Assembly: GCA_029834535.1 (NCBI GenBank)
Contig: JAQMWT010000504.1
Span: forward strand, 19,223-83,222
Direction: 5' to 3'
DNA length: 64,000 nucleotides
Source of the DNA: Chrysophaeum taylorii
Lineage: Eukaryota > Sar > Pelagophyceae > Pelagomonadales > Pelagomonadaceae
In this document: one piece after another, positions 1 to 9,761 of the stretch
How positions within the stretch are numbered: the first letter of the stretch is position 1
How the letters are laid out: every line of letters begins with the position of its first letter
Translations under genes and position numbers: made by a program
The notes under the pieces: model-generated
Database searches by the model: none
The model's input: only the letters and a program-made list of their open reading frames with translations
What the model was told of the DNA's origin: nothing

Positions 1-384
1 GCACATCTCAAGAAGAGGAGAAATGGTTTAGGCTTTCATGCTACAAATGCTGTGCTCCGAAGTCCGCCACTTCCACAAGGAAATGGCGACTCGAGGAGGT
101 GGAGGGGGTGAGATGGGAGGATGGGTTACACGCTTACTTCGCCCAGGACGACGACGGAGGCGGCTGTCAAAACGAGGTGCTCGGCAGCGGTGCACTGTGA
201 TCTGCAGAACACGAGGCACTTGAGTGCTAGCTCGAGAAAACGAAGCTGTGGAGTCCATCACGCGGGGCGCGCGAAAGTCCACGGGATGTCAAGAGGCGAG
301 TCTTTTCCCGAGATCGAAAATTACATTTCGAGGCGAATGTCAGAGAGGTGGTGGAGTGTGTACGGGCAAACATCCTGACCTCAA
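1..384. other. Left-edge stretch without a recognisable gene
   Basis: This stretch lies downstream of the stop of the hydrolase-TPR gene, which ends at 385 on the minus strand. Only short overlapping frames of arginine/serine-rich composition are open, and none resembles a protein family. It may contain the 3' untranslated region of that gene or part of a neighbour outside the window. Confidence 0.5.
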
Positions 385-3231
385 TCAGAACAGGCTCCAC
401 CCTGAGCCGAAGATAGAAGTGAACATGGAGGACGTCGTCGCGTTGGCGCGTTGCGGAGACTTCTGCGCGGGTGCCTTCTGAGTCGGCCTGTCGGCAGCAT
501 TCGGTTGCGGCGTGTGCTGCTGCTGCTGCTGCTCCTGCTGTCGTTGGCAAGGCGCGCTAGCAGCACTTCGCTCGTTGGTGGGCTGTTCGGAGGACTCGTG
601 ATGATGACGTTGGTGGCCGCGGTGGCCCGCGGCTTTACCATCGACGCACTGGCGCTTTTCTAACAAAAGCACCGCCGAGCTCGACGAGGTTGACGCCCTT
701 GATGAGGTCGCAGGGCCATCATCGCTGTCCCTCGAGGGAGAACCAGGCGAGAAGACAAAGTCAATCTCGTGCGAGTTCGGCGCTTGGCGCTTGTGCTTCT
801 TTCGACCCTCGACCGCAGGAGATCTGCCGGCGCGCGACGGCCGCTGGTACGCGCGGCGGTCCTGAGCAGCCTGGGCTGCCTTGGCGAGTTCGGCAAGGGC
901 GTGCTTGAGGTTGGCGATGGCGGACGCGAAGTCGGGCCGAATCTTGATGGCCGCGCGGTACGACTCGATGGCACCAGTCAGGTCGCCTTGCTCTTGCAGC
1001 GCGTAACCGAGATTGTTGAAGGCATCAGCATAGCACTTGCGATGTTTGACAGCGGTGCGGTAGGCGACGATTGCCTCGTCGAGCTTCTTCTGCGACTGGT
1101 AGGCGACACCTAGATTATAGTGGGCGATACTGTAGGAAGGATCCTTGGCGAGAGCAGCTTTGTAGGCAGCGATGGCACGGTCGACGCGGCCCATCGACTG
1201 GAGAACGATCCCCATGTTGTTCCACGTTATGGTGTCTGAGGAGTTGTACTTGACGGCACGCTCGTAGGCCGCGAGCGCCTCGGCGTGCTGCTCCTTAGCG
1301 TGCAGGACGTTGCCGAGGGACGAGGCGATCTGGGCGTTGGACGGGTTGTGATCAAGAATGAACGAGTAAACATCTGCGGCTCGATCGAGATCGCCCTGGA
1401 GTTGGAGGGCGTCGGCTAAATTTGACTGGGCGTCCCAGTGGCGCGGACTAATCTCGACGGCCTTGGTGTATGCCGCGATGGCGTCCTGGATTTGACCGTT
1501 CGCCTCCAAAGCCACGCCTAAATTGTTGATAGTGTCGCTGTCACCACCATTCTCATTTTGCGCGACGGCGATGTGATACTCGGCAATCGCCTCCTCGATC
1601 CGGCCGACAGACTGGAGCGCGTCGGCGAGGTTGCAGTGCGCTTCCGAGTGGTTTTGATTGTGCTTGATCGCGAGCTTGTAGGCTTCAATGGCGTCGCACA
1701 CCATCCCTGACTCCTCGAGCGCGACGCCCAGGTTATTGTGGGCATCTGCATGGTTCGGCTTGATCTCAATGGTGCGGCGGTACTCGCGGATCGCCTCCTC
1801 CACCTGGCCGCGATTCTTCAGCGCGATGCCGAGATTGTAGTGGGCATCGTGAAACTCTGCGTGATAAGTGATGGCAGCGCGGTAAGCACGAATTGCCGCG
1901 TCGATCTTTCCGCTCTCTTCGAGCGTGTTGCCACGGTTGCAATAGTAGTGTGCCTGGTCGAGGCACCACTGCTGCTCTTCGAACGTCGGCTGCGGAGCGC
2001 GCTGCTTCGAAGCGGTCGCAACATCACGCGAAGACGCCGACGACGATGATGCTGGCGCAGCGGCGTAGCCGATCTCGCCCATAGCGGCGCCGATTTTCTG
2101 GTGGACCATGTCTACCTTATCCCGCGAGAAGCCAACCCCCTGGTCGGGCACGGCGCCGTCCGCGGCAAAGTAGGTCCGGCCGGGGTTGGATCCAGCGCCG
2201 AGCGGGCGCCACGGCATCGAGGCGAAGAGTGGCACCGCCTCCACCATCATCCAGCTCTTGGGAACGTTCAACTCGCGTTGGAGAAAGCTGCCGACGGCGA
2301 GCATGCTCTGCGACGAGCGGAGGGTGTTGTGGTCGCCGTCGGCGACGATGATGAATTTGGGTCCGCCGTACTCGTCGTGGAGCGACTGCGTGTGATGCGT
2401 GCCAATGAAGTCGTCGCGCTTGGCGCAGATGAAGAGCGCCGGCAACGTACACTTGTGAACACACTTGATGGCGCAAAGATCATTGATATCGAAGCCGGCG
2501 ACCGACTTGACGCTTGCCGCTAGCATCGAGAGCGCCATGCGCGTGACGAGCGACGGCACGACGACGCCACGTTCGCGACCCTTCGCGACGAGCTCCTCGG
2601 CGAGCTGGCAGAAATCAGCAAAAGGCGAGTCGAGAACCATGGCGTTCACCGACATCTGGCCGTTTCTCATCTCAGCGTCCTGGACCTGGTAGAGTAGGCC
2701 AGTGACGGCACCCATCGATCGGCCCCAGACTGCGATCGACGACGTCGTGCCCGAGCCACGGAGGTGATCGACAACAATGCGTAGGTCATCCTTTTCGAAC
2801 CAGCCGAGAGAGACGTACTTGCCCTCCGACTTGCCCGATCCGGCGCAGTCGAAGGCAAACAGCGTGAAGCCGTAGCCCAAGCACACCGAGAGCTGGTTGA
2901 GCCCCTCGAGTCGCGCCGACGAGTTTCCGTGCATGAAGACGACGCACGGCAACGCCTCCTCGGGCCGATCGACGGGTTCCCAGTGCGAGCACTGAAGCGC
3001 CAATCCGCGCGGGTTCACGAGCACGAGGTCGGTTCGTCGGTACGTCCGACCGCAAAACGTGAAGCACGTTGGTCCGAGTCGCTCCACGTCGTACTCGGCG
3101 CGAGGCGGCCGAATGATCGCGTTCACGAGTTCGTCGTAGCCCTGGCGCATAATGCTCCAGTACGACATGGACGACGAATCTGGATTATGTTCTTCGTTCC
3201 CGTCAGATTCCTTCGACGACGACCCTCCCAT
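385..3231 (-). CDS. Alpha/beta hydrolase fused to ten TPR repeats, probably N-myristoylated
   Basis: The 948-residue single-exon protein starts MGGSSSK, a good N-myristoylation signal (Gly2, Ser6). Residues about 65-330 form a serine-hydrolase fold of the S33/BAAT-like type: VVFMHGN with His101-Gly102 near the oxyanion hole, nucleophile elbow GRSMG with Ser172, acid at Asp273 or Asp274 in AKRDDF, and His301 in GDHNT. Residues about 420-770 are ten consecutive 34-residue TPR units (repeats of AHYNLGxAL...AIxxYxxAI) plus a capping helix. The last ~150 residues are low-complexity, rich in Ser, Gln, His and Arg. The catalytic triad looks complete, so this is probably an active acyl hydrolase or peptidase on a membrane-attached scaffold; the substrate is unknown. 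It is divergent to the gene starting at 3869. Confidence 0.9.
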   Translation of the reverse strand: MGGSSSKESDGNEEHNPDSSSMSYWSIMRQGYDELVNAIIRPPRAEYDVERLGPTCFTFCGRTYRRTDLVLVNPRGLALQCSHWEPVDRPEEALPCVVFMHGNSSARLEGLNQLSVCLGYGFTLFAFDCAGSGKSEGKYVSLGWFEKDDLRIVVDHLRGSGTTSSIAVWGRSMGAVTGLLYQVQDAEMRNGQMSVNAMVLDSPFADFCQLAEELVAKGRERGVVVPSLVTRMALSMLAASVKSVAGFDINDLCAIKCVHKCTLPALFICAKRDDFIGTHHTQSLHDEYGGPKFIIVADGDHNTLRSSQSMLAVGSFLQRELNVPKSWMMVEAVPLFASMPWRPLGAGSNPGRTYFAADGAVPDQGVGFSRDKVDMVHQKIGAAMGEIGYAAAPASSSSASSRDVATASKQRAPQPTFEEQQWCLDQAHYYCNRGNTLEESGKIDAAIRAYRAAITYHAEFHDAHYNLGIALKNRGQVEEAIREYRRTIEIKPNHADAHNNLGVALEESGMVCDAIEAYKLAIKHNQNHSEAHCNLADALQSVGRIEEAIAEYHIAVAQNENGGDSDTINNLGVALEANGQIQDAIAAYTKAVEISPRHWDAQSNLADALQLQGDLDRAADVYSFILDHNPSNAQIASSLGNVLHAKEQHAEALAAYERAVKYNSSDTITWNNMGIVLQSMGRVDRAIAAYKAALAKDPSYSIAHYNLGVAYQSQKKLDEAIVAYRTAVKHRKCYADAFNNLGYALQEQGDLTGAIESYRAAIKIRPDFASAIANLKHALAELAKAAQAAQDRRAYQRPSRAGRSPAVEGRKKHKRQAPNSHEIDFVFSPGSPSRDSDDGPATSSRASTSSSSAVLLLEKRQCVDGKAAGHRGHQRHHHESSEQPTNERSAASAPCQRQQEQQQQQHTPQPNAADRPTQKAPAQKSPQRANATTSSMFTSIFGSGWSLF

Positions 3232-3868
3232 TATGCTGTACAGTTCGTTCGCCTCTCAAACTGTTGCTCGGCGAACAAACTGCCGTGCCCTACCAGAATA
3301 CACGGGGCCCGTTCAGCGCACCCTCCTCTGTGTGAACCACGCCTCAAGACGACAAAATTTTACGGGCCGCAGACGCGCGAGGTGTGTGGCGCTCAATACG
3401 AACGACAACGACACTGGCTTGTTTGTTATTTGGAATGTCCGGCGCCACCCCCCTTTACACGCAAAGCCTGGGAAGTTTGAGCAGCGGGAACAAGAAAAGC
3501 ATTGAATCAACCGACAGCGTGACGTCACTCGCAAAAAAAGCGCAGTATTGACGTCGTTGAGTACCTTTTCCTTGGAGTAACCTGCAAGGGAGTGCAACCT
3601 GGCATCTGCGTGTCGGGATATCTATTCCTCTCCCAGTTGGCTCGCAAAGCTCGGAGTAACCACGTTTCTGGTGTCGCACGTCTGCCCGCCTCGTATTGTC
3701 CCTGAGCCAGGGGTGGCCGTTTTGTTGGCAACCCATCAGGTGTGGCCTTTTAGAGGTGGAAGGTGTTGTGAGGATACAGCCGACATCGTCGACCCCTGCT
3801 CTCGATTGATTGATTGATTGGTTGATTGGTTGGTTGTGCCACCACCACCGTGTTGTGAGCGGCATCCA
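3232..3868. promoter_or_regulatory. Intergenic region between divergent genes
   Basis: This 637-bp region separates the starts of the hydrolase-TPR gene (minus) and the Cys-motif protein gene (plus), so it must carry both promoters. A TTGA/TTGG-type simple repeat lies at about 3805-3835, just before the plus-strand start. No convincing TATA box or known factor site was recognised. Confidence 0.45.
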
Positions 3869-5416
3869 ATGCAGTTCAACCCAAATAGCGCGTTTTGCTG
3901 CGTCGGGTCGCAGTGGGGGCAGTTCCCCACGTGCCACATGTGTCTCAAGATCATCACCGACTCGCGGGACGTCCCCGTGCGCGACGAGGACGCGCTGATC
4001 GCCGTGATTATTCGCATGGCGGCGTTCCCGGGGTCGCGGCTCGCGTCGCGCCCACCGCGACATGCGAGGCTCTGCCGGCCGTGCTACGACCACCTCAAGC
4101 GCGTCAAGGAGGGACTCATCACAAAGTCTCTCCTCGACCGCGTGCGTCTGCTCGTTGCGCCTTGGTGGTCGGCGCCGCCCCCCCCACCCTCGAACCGCGG
4201 CCCGCTCGCAAGACCGCACTCCCCTCCGCTCTGTCCGGGCTTCGTCGACACCGACGTAGACCCGAACATACGAAGGCGACTCATCAGATCCTTGAACGCG
4301 GAATGCGTCCAGCGCGTCGAGAGGACGATCAGCGAATACGTCGAGCTCAACATCCAACTACACAACAAGCTCGCCGCCGAGCGCGCCGCTGACGAGGCCG
4401 CCGGCAAAAAGGAGCAGGCTGAGGAAGCCACTGCCGCGCCCGCGCCTGCGGACGTCTTCCCGGCAGCGCCGACGCGGCGCCGACAGCCGTCCGCTCCCGT
4501 ACCTCCGAGCGACCAAGCGCCGACGCCTCGAGCGTCGACGTCCCCGACGCCGCAACACCTCGGGGGTATTGACCGCCTGCCGTACGATGCGCCCGCCGCA
4601 ACACCGACGTCGGGCGGTCTCGACAGCCTCGGGCAAGCCACGAACCCGCCTTCCAAGCAGGTCAGCGGCCCGCCTCCTTTCGTACCGCAACGACAAGAAC
4701 AACGACGCCTCCTCAAGCCGACGCCGCTGCGAGGGAACGGTTCCGCGGCGCTTCAACAACAGCAGCCGGCACCACCGCCGCCGATGCTGGCGATTGCACA
4801 CGCGCAGCTCGCGGCGGCTGCGGCGAGCGTGGGACCCTTCGACGTTTCCGGGCAGCCCCTCGGGCTCCCGCCGCCGGCGCGCGTATCGGATCACTCCCAA
4901 CGGCAGCAGCACGTGGCGATCCAACCGCCGGCCGCGATAGTGGGCGGCCCGATGCCGCCTCCGCTCCCGTTGGGACCCCCCCCGGCGCAGCCTGGGACGG
5001 GCGGCGAGCAGCCTCCACAGTACTCGCCCAGGTCGACGCTGCAGTATTCGCCCCGGAGTACGATGAACTCGTCGCCAAGGAACACGATGACGTCGCTGCC
5101 GCGAGATACGCTCACCTCCGAGCTCGGCGAGGACGAGTCAATTTATGGCTTCAAGCACCCGCCCTCCTATCCGTCCGCTGCCGCCATTCATGCAGCCCTC
5201 GCTGCGCACGCGGTCGCCACTGTCCAAGCCCACCCGCAGCAACAGGGCGAGGACGACACGGCCGCCGCCGCGGCGCTCTTGGGCCACCTTGCGAGTGCGA
5301 GCTACCAAGCGGCCACGCAGCATTTGCAGACACAATCGCCACCACCACAACATCAGAGTGCTGTTGCTGCTCTCGAAGGAAGGATCGACCCACAGCACTA
5401 CCCTACGACGATCTAG
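3869..5416 (+). CDS. Proline/glutamine/alanine-rich protein with N-terminal Cys-rich motif
   Basis: The ATG at 3869 (MQFNPNSAFC) gives 515 residues; an in-frame TTG at 3818 is a less likely start. The first ~75 residues contain CC, CHMC and CRPC spaced like a small zinc-binding module. A helical segment follows (about residues 120-175, rich in Glu, Arg and Leu, ending in a Glu/Ala stretch that may be coiled coil). The remaining ~340 residues are low complexity with Pro, Gln, Ala and Ser runs, including tandem PRSTLQYSPRST-like units near 5020-5110 that look like phosphorylation-prone repeats. The overall form, a zinc-type module with a disordered Q/P-rich tail, fits a nuclear regulator, but no family is recognised. 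Confidence 0.7.
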   Translation: MQFNPNSAFCCVGSQWGQFPTCHMCLKIITDSRDVPVRDEDALIAVIIRMAAFPGSRLASRPPRHARLCRPCYDHLKRVKEGLITKSLLDRVRLLVAPWWSAPPPPPSNRGPLARPHSPPLCPGFVDTDVDPNIRRRLIRSLNAECVQRVERTISEYVELNIQLHNKLAAERAADEAAGKKEQAEEATAAPAPADVFPAAPTRRRQPSAPVPPSDQAPTPRASTSPTPQHLGGIDRLPYDAPAATPTSGGLDSLGQATNPPSKQVSGPPPFVPQRQEQRRLLKPTPLRGNGSAALQQQQPAPPPPMLAIAHAQLAAAAASVGPFDVSGQPLGLPPPARVSDHSQRQQHVAIQPPAAIVGGPMPPPLPLGPPPAQPGTGGEQPPQYSPRSTLQYSPRSTMNSSPRNTMTSLPRDTLTSELGEDESIYGFKHPPSYPSAAAIHAALAAHAVATVQAHPQQQGEDDTAAAAALLGHLASASYQAATQHLQTQSPPPQHQSAVAALEGRIDPQHYPTTI

Positions 5417-6152
5417 GTGCCGGGCCTTCCACGATCGAAAAACCATTTGCTGAGAGGAGGAGTACCACCCCTCTTAGCCACCCGGCCCCGGCTGCTGATT
5501 TGACCCGCGGCTCACGCACCTTGACCCGCTGCCCTGCTTCCGCCCACGACCTCTTTCCGTGCGCGCGCGTGCTCCGCAACGCTGTAGTACCCTCCATGTG
5601 TACGCCTGCCTCGAAGCGCGTCGTAGGCTTAGACGAGAGTATCGATGATGATGATGATGATGAAGATATCGACGCGCGACTTCCACGTCGCTATCTCCTG
5701 TGATGGAAATCGGTTGCCAGTGCAGTGGAGGGTAGGAGGAGGTTTTGCATACGGCGGTTTACACGAGGCGCCGCGCGAACAGGCCGTCTAGCCTCTCGTC
5801 GCAGTGCCAGACAGGGCCGCCACCGAACTTAACTTCGTGGGTGGTGGTGGGGGGGGGGATATGGGGACCAGGGAGGGAGGTAAGGAGGTTCCCACCCGAG
5901 CGTGGCGAGCGCGCTCCCCCGAGCGAGGAGCGAGATATCTCACCCTCTCTCATTTTCGCGGATCTCTCGATCGGGAATATGTTTGCGGCGGCGGCGGCGG
6001 CACTGATTCCGAGGATAGGTTGTAGATGGACGATAATGCCGACGACTCGAGGAGGCTCTCGTACGTACGTATAGTGTCGCGAACGACAGAAGAGGGTCGC
6101 CGGAAAGAAATAAATAAAGAAAGACAGAAAGACAGAGGGAGAATAAATGGAG
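5417..6152. other. Intergenic region between convergent genes
   Basis: This holds the 3' ends of the genes on either side. There is a short (ATG)n run near 5645-5665, a G-run near 5846, and A-rich sequence with AATAAATAAAG at about 6109-6120, which could be a polyadenylation signal for the plus-strand gene. The short open frames show no protein-like composition. Confidence 0.5.
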
Positions 6153-7916
6153 TTATCCAGTGGAGGGGGGAGCGTCGTCGGGGGGGACGTCGTTGGGAAG
6201 AAGATCGTCGGTTTGCGAGGAGAACTTGGGGAGCTCGGCGATGATATCCTGCGTCTTTTGGGGTGCATCGCGGATGATGGAGGCCCAGAGGCGGTTGAGG
6301 TTTGCGCGGGCGAGGGGGTCGGCGCGGACCAGCGGGAGGAGGTCTTTAAGATCCCAGGCATAAATTTCGGCGTCTGGCGCGAGACGAACTATGAGATCCT
6401 CGACGACGGGGGCGTCGTCATCTTGGAAGCCTTCTGGTCGTCGTCGTCGTCGTCGTCGTCGTCGGTTTTGCGCCGCGAGTTGGGAGACGGGGGAGAAGAC
6501 GAGGAGATTGGGGAGGAAAGCCTCGGGTCCGACGAGTTGCGGGGCGCTAAAGGTCTGGACTTTGAGGCCGGTCTTGGTATAGGCCGTGGCCGTGCCCTTG
6601 GCGAGGGCGAGCATTCGGTTTGCGCCGACGACCTGGGTTCGGTTCTCCGGCGAAGTCTGGGCGAGGCGCACGAGCCTGAGAAAGGCGTCGTCGTCGTCGA
6701 AGCCGCGCCGGAGAAAACACGAGGCAAAAATGCGCTCCTGATCGGGGGCGACGACGGGGAGGACGGCCACCATGTCCCTTTTCTGCTGGGTCGTGTCGTC
6801 GCCGCTCGAGGTTATGAGTCTGCCGGTCGACTTGCGGGCCGAGCCGAGTTTGTGCGAAAGGGTGCGCGATATCGCGAGGGTAATCGCGCGAGCGAACTCG
6901 ACGTCGGTATCCTGGAGGCGGTAGAGCTGCTCGTGAGTCCACGAGACGTAGAGCGAGTTTGGTTCGGCGAGGACCGTCGCTCGCGCCGCCTGGTGAAAGG
7001 ATCCGTCGCTCTGGAGATTTTCGAGCGCGGCGACCTCGCCGATGATCTGAAAGGGCGGGATAGAGGCGACGCGGCGGCCGCCCGTCATGACGTCGAAGTC
7101 GCCGTCGATCGACACGAAGAGCGACCGCACGGGCTCGCCCTCGACCGTCAGGGCCGTCGGGGCCGTCGGGCGCGTCCAGGTCGCGAGGTCGAGAAGCTTG
7201 AGGAACTGGTACGGCCCGACGCCGAGCGGCTCGAAACATCGCGAAAACAGTTCCTCTTCGGTCGGCGACAGAATGGCCGCGCCGACCGTGTCGATCCGGT
7301 TCAGCATCCACCGCATCACGTAGTAGAGGTTGACCAGGATGAACACAAAATTATAACCCTCGGGAATCGCGTCGTCGCGCAGCGAAAAACCCTGCTCGTC
7401 GTACGCCGCTATCTCGAGCGCGCTCGCGACGATCGCGATGATCCGGTACCCGACTTGGTTCCCGATCGTGTACGAAAAGAAGTTCGCCACGTACGAGAGA
7501 TGCTGCGTTACGGGGGTCGCGGGCTCGAGCGCCGCCTGCATCGCGATCGCCATCGTCACGAACGTCATGCCGATCACCACTTTGTCGCCCCTCGTCAGCT
7601 CGCGGTTCCTCACCCACGGCGTCAGCAGTTCCCACCGGAACTCGCCCTTGTCCATGGAGATCAGCGCGCGAACCACGCGCTTCCGCTGCTCGGCCGAAAG
7701 CCCGTTGATCAACGCCTCTCGCCGCCGCCGCCGAGGGGTCGACCCCACCGAATACGACCGCGGCACGACGGCTTTAGAGAACAAACGCGACATTCCGCGC
7801 CCCTCGCGCTGCGGCGGCTCGGCGCGCATCATCGTCACCGTGCTACCAACTCGGAGAGGCCCTTGGAGGAGGCTCTGCGCCGCGCCGCACACGAGCAGGA
7901 TCACCACCATAACCAC
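6153..7916 (-). CDS. Popeye-domain-like membrane protein with cyclic-nucleotide-binding fold
   Basis: The 587-residue protein starts at an ATG followed by a hydrophobic leader (MVMVVILLVCGAAQSLL), suggesting a signal peptide. About residues 110-210 hold three hydrophobic segments, the last leading into NFVFILVNLYYVMRWMLNR, the topology and NLYYV block of Popeye (POPDC) proteins. There follows LSPTEEELFSRCFEPLGV and a beta-roll: SLFVSIDGDFDV, then IIGEVAAL and AARATVLAEP. Animal Popeye proteins bind cAMP in this domain. Here the GE and downstream Arg of a standard phosphate-binding cassette are kept, so the pocket is closer to classical CNBDs than to vertebrate POPDC. The C-terminus (~180 residues) has an Arg run and is not assigned. 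Probable role: membrane cyclic-nucleotide sensor. Confidence 0.75.
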   Translation of the reverse strand: MVMVVILLVCGAAQSLLQGPLRVGSTVTMMRAEPPQREGRGMSRLFSKAVVPRSYSVGSTPRRRRREALINGLSAEQRKRVVRALISMDKGEFRWELLTPWVRNRELTRGDKVVIGMTFVTMAIAMQAALEPATPVTQHLSYVANFFSYTIGNQVGYRIIAIVASALEIAAYDEQGFSLRDDAIPEGYNFVFILVNLYYVMRWMLNRIDTVGAAILSPTEEELFSRCFEPLGVGPYQFLKLLDLATWTRPTAPTALTVEGEPVRSLFVSIDGDFDVMTGGRRVASIPPFQIIGEVAALENLQSDGSFHQAARATVLAEPNSLYVSWTHEQLYRLQDTDVEFARAITLAISRTLSHKLGSARKSTGRLITSSGDDTTQQKRDMVAVLPVVAPDQERIFASCFLRRGFDDDDAFLRLVRLAQTSPENRTQVVGANRMLALAKGTATAYTKTGLKVQTFSAPQLVGPEAFLPNLLVFSPVSQLAAQNRRRRRRRRRPEGFQDDDAPVVEDLIVRLAPDAEIYAWDLKDLLPLVRADPLARANLNRLWASIIRDAPQKTQDIIAELPKFSSQTDDLLPNDVPPDDAPPSTG

Positions 7917-8017
7917 GTGGTAACGTGCTTCTGATGTAAGTGAGACGAAGAACGACGTCGTATATTAACTTCTTTGCACCATAACCATAACCCCGACGCA
8001 CTCGTCGAATCTCAGGT

Positions 8018-8620
8018 CGGTCGAACAGCACCAGCACGTGCGCGAGCTTCTCGAGATGATGGCGCCCTTGGATGGCTATGATCCGGAGAACGTCCTGTTG
8101 CCGAGTGGTGTGGGGCCAGGTGCGGCGGGGACCGATGAGGAGCTGAAGGAATTTGTCGCACTCGGCGCCATCGACTGATTTCGATGAATATCGAGGTTAT
8201 TTTCTGCCGATGTTGCTGCTCAGGCAGGCCAGCTAGAGGTCCTCAAGTGGGTGCGCCGCGAAAAGGGGTATCCGTGGGATGAATGAATACACGTGCTTCA
8301 AGGCAGCCAGGGGCGGCCAGCTCGGGTCCAAAAGTGGGCACGCGGCAACGGGTGTGAGCGGCACTAATATGCGTAGCTATTGGCGGTCATCTCGAGGTTC
8401 TCAATTGGGCACGCACCAACGGGTGTACGTGGGACAAGTGGACGTGCACCCACGCAGCTGTCTATGGCCAAAAACTCGACGTCGTCCCTCGAGTGGGCGC
8501 GATTCATTCACCATGTGGGATGAAGATACATGGGAGTACGTCTCTAGGCGCGGCCAACATGAGGCCCTCACTTGGTTGGGCGCGCGCCAACCCCCATGCC
8601 GAAATGAGAGATTGGTCACG
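8018..8620 (+). pseudogene. Decayed ankyrin-repeat gene
   Basis: No long frame is open, but pieces in shifting plus-strand frames are clearly the large family of ankyrin repeats found in algae and amoebae (consensus GHLEVLKWAR..GCPWDEWTCxxAA). Visible pieces are GQLEVLKWVRREKGYPWDE (about 8229-8286), TCFKAARGGQL (about 8291-8325), GGHLEVLNWARTNGCTWDK followed by WTCTHAAVYGQ (about 8381-8470), LEWAR (about 8490) and YVSRRGQHEALTWLGAR (about 8538-8588). At least four frameshifts and several stops separate them. An N-terminal piece ELLEMMAPLDGYDPENVLLP lies at about 8045-8104. This is a dead gene, not a spliced one, because repeat units themselves are broken. Confidence 0.8.
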
Positions 8621-8899
8621 ATAAGTAAGTGCAGTATTATATGGCGGCCGGCGGAGGGTGACTGCAAACTACCCATCGGTGGCCAAACCCCTGAACGCCC
8701 TGCGCGCTCCGTTCGCACCCCCCCCCCCCTTTTAGCCGTCGAGCTTTTTTTACATACCCATCGGCGGCGGCGACGGCTGGTGTGGCAGCGATTACCCATG
8801 TGCCCAGGGGCTGTGCATGTGGCGGCGCGTTTGCTCGGGAAAAAGTAACCTCAAAGGTCGTGACAACTTTTCTCTTCCTAAGCACACCATTGCTTCCAT

Positions 8900-8900
<1 letters not shown>

Positions 8901-8933
<33 letters not shown>

Positions 8934-8934
8934 A
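8901..8934. repeat. (CAA)n microsatellite
   Basis: Eleven near-perfect CAA triplets in non-coding sequence. Confidence 0.95.
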
Positions 8935-9061
8935 ATGGCACCAACTTTGGTGTAGGGTTACCACTTCCCCCCAGCCTAGCGCCGACGGCGCAATGTCGTC
9001 GAACCACACTGGTATCTCGTGATTTTGTTTGGCTCACGATCGTTTCGTTTCGATTCGTTCT

Positions 9062-9110
9062 GTTCCGTTCCGTTCCGTTCCGTTCCGTTCCGTTCCGTTC
9101 CGTTCCGTTC
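9062..9110. repeat. (GTTCC)n microsatellite
   Basis: About nine perfect copies of a GTTCC/CCGTT pentamer just beyond the stop of the SET gene. Confidence 0.95.
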
Positions 9111-9147
9111 TACAGGGGAGTGTAAAGAGTAGTCTGGGCGTGTTAAG

Positions 9148-9741
9148 TCAAACGAGCTCGTCCTGCCGACCCGTCCAGTAGTCGGCGCCGTAGTCGAAGA
9201 AGAGCTCCTCGCCGGCGGATACGTCTCTGGCGGCGAACAAGCGGAGCGCGGGCGTGGGCCATCGCTGGCGGCGCTTGAGGAGGTTGGGTGTGAAGGAGTG
9301 GTTGATGTACCTCGCCGCGGTGGACTTGGCGGGGTCCCTGGCGTCGACGTAGCTCGGCTCGCCGAAGACTCCTCTGAGTTCGAGTTGGTAGGAAGCGTCG
9401 CCTTTGCGCGCGGCGAGTTGCGCCTCGGTGAGGCGCTCGCCGTCGTAGTCCATGATGTAGGTGCCGCGCTTGATTGGGCTCGAGGCGAAGAGGCCGAGGC
9501 CGCGGCCGGGGCTCGGGCGAGCCTCGAGATCGCTTCCGAGTTCGAGGGGTGCGGTGGCGGGGATGGCGGGGACGGCGCGGGCGGCGAGGACCGCGACGAC
9601 GAGAAGCGACGGAATCGCCGCGACGAACGGTGGCTCGCCCATCGCGACGGCCTCGAGGCCGGCGCCGGCCGACAGGAGTCCGACGCCGGCGGCGAGGCCG
9701 ACGGGCCGAACAAGCCAGGAGGGCGACTCTAACGGACGCAT
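9148..9741 (-). CDS. SET-domain protein (lysine methyltransferase-like)
   Basis: The SET core is complete: GRGLGLFA, then IMDYDGERL, YVDARD, the cofactor motif RYINHS followed by TPNL, and the C-terminal GEELFFDYGADYW. Length is 197 residues from the first ATG (9741). A second ATG at 9642 (MGEPPFVAAIPSLLVVAVLAA) begins directly with a hydrophobic segment and may be the true start, giving a signal-anchor or organelle leader. There is no pre-SET or post-SET cysteine cluster. By family it should transfer methyl groups from SAM to a protein lysine; the hydrophobic leader suggests a membrane or plastid/ER-routed enzyme rather than a histone methylase, which is inference. The start is only 20 bp from the divergent gene at 9762. 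Confidence 0.85.
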   Translation of the reverse strand: MRPLESPSWLVRPVGLAAGVGLLSAGAGLEAVAMGEPPFVAAIPSLLVVAVLAARAVPAIPATAPLELGSDLEARPSPGRGLGLFASSPIKRGTYIMDYDGERLTEAQLAARKGDASYQLELRGVFGEPSYVDARDPAKSTAARYINHSFTPNLLKRRQRWPTPALRLFAARDVSAGEELFFDYGADYWTGRQDELV

Positions 9742-9761
9742 ATAACGGACGCAGAAAAAAC

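Larger units (their letters stand above)
8621..9147. other. Intergenic region with simple repeats
   Basis: Between the ankyrin relic and the SET gene. It may contain one more, very decayed, ankyrin unit near 8650-8690. It also holds a C-run at about 8720 and the CAA and GTTCC arrays listed separately. No intact gene is visible. Confidence 0.5.

Noticed and set aside
3455-4357. 300-codon minus-strand ORF
   Set aside because: Crosses the divergent intergenic region and the opposite gene, contains a simple repeat (NQSINQS), and has no family features.
6147-7934. 595-codon plus-strand ORF opposite the Popeye-like gene
   Set aside because: It is the antisense shadow of a conserved protein; composition is Arg/Glu/Gly-rich and no domain is visible.
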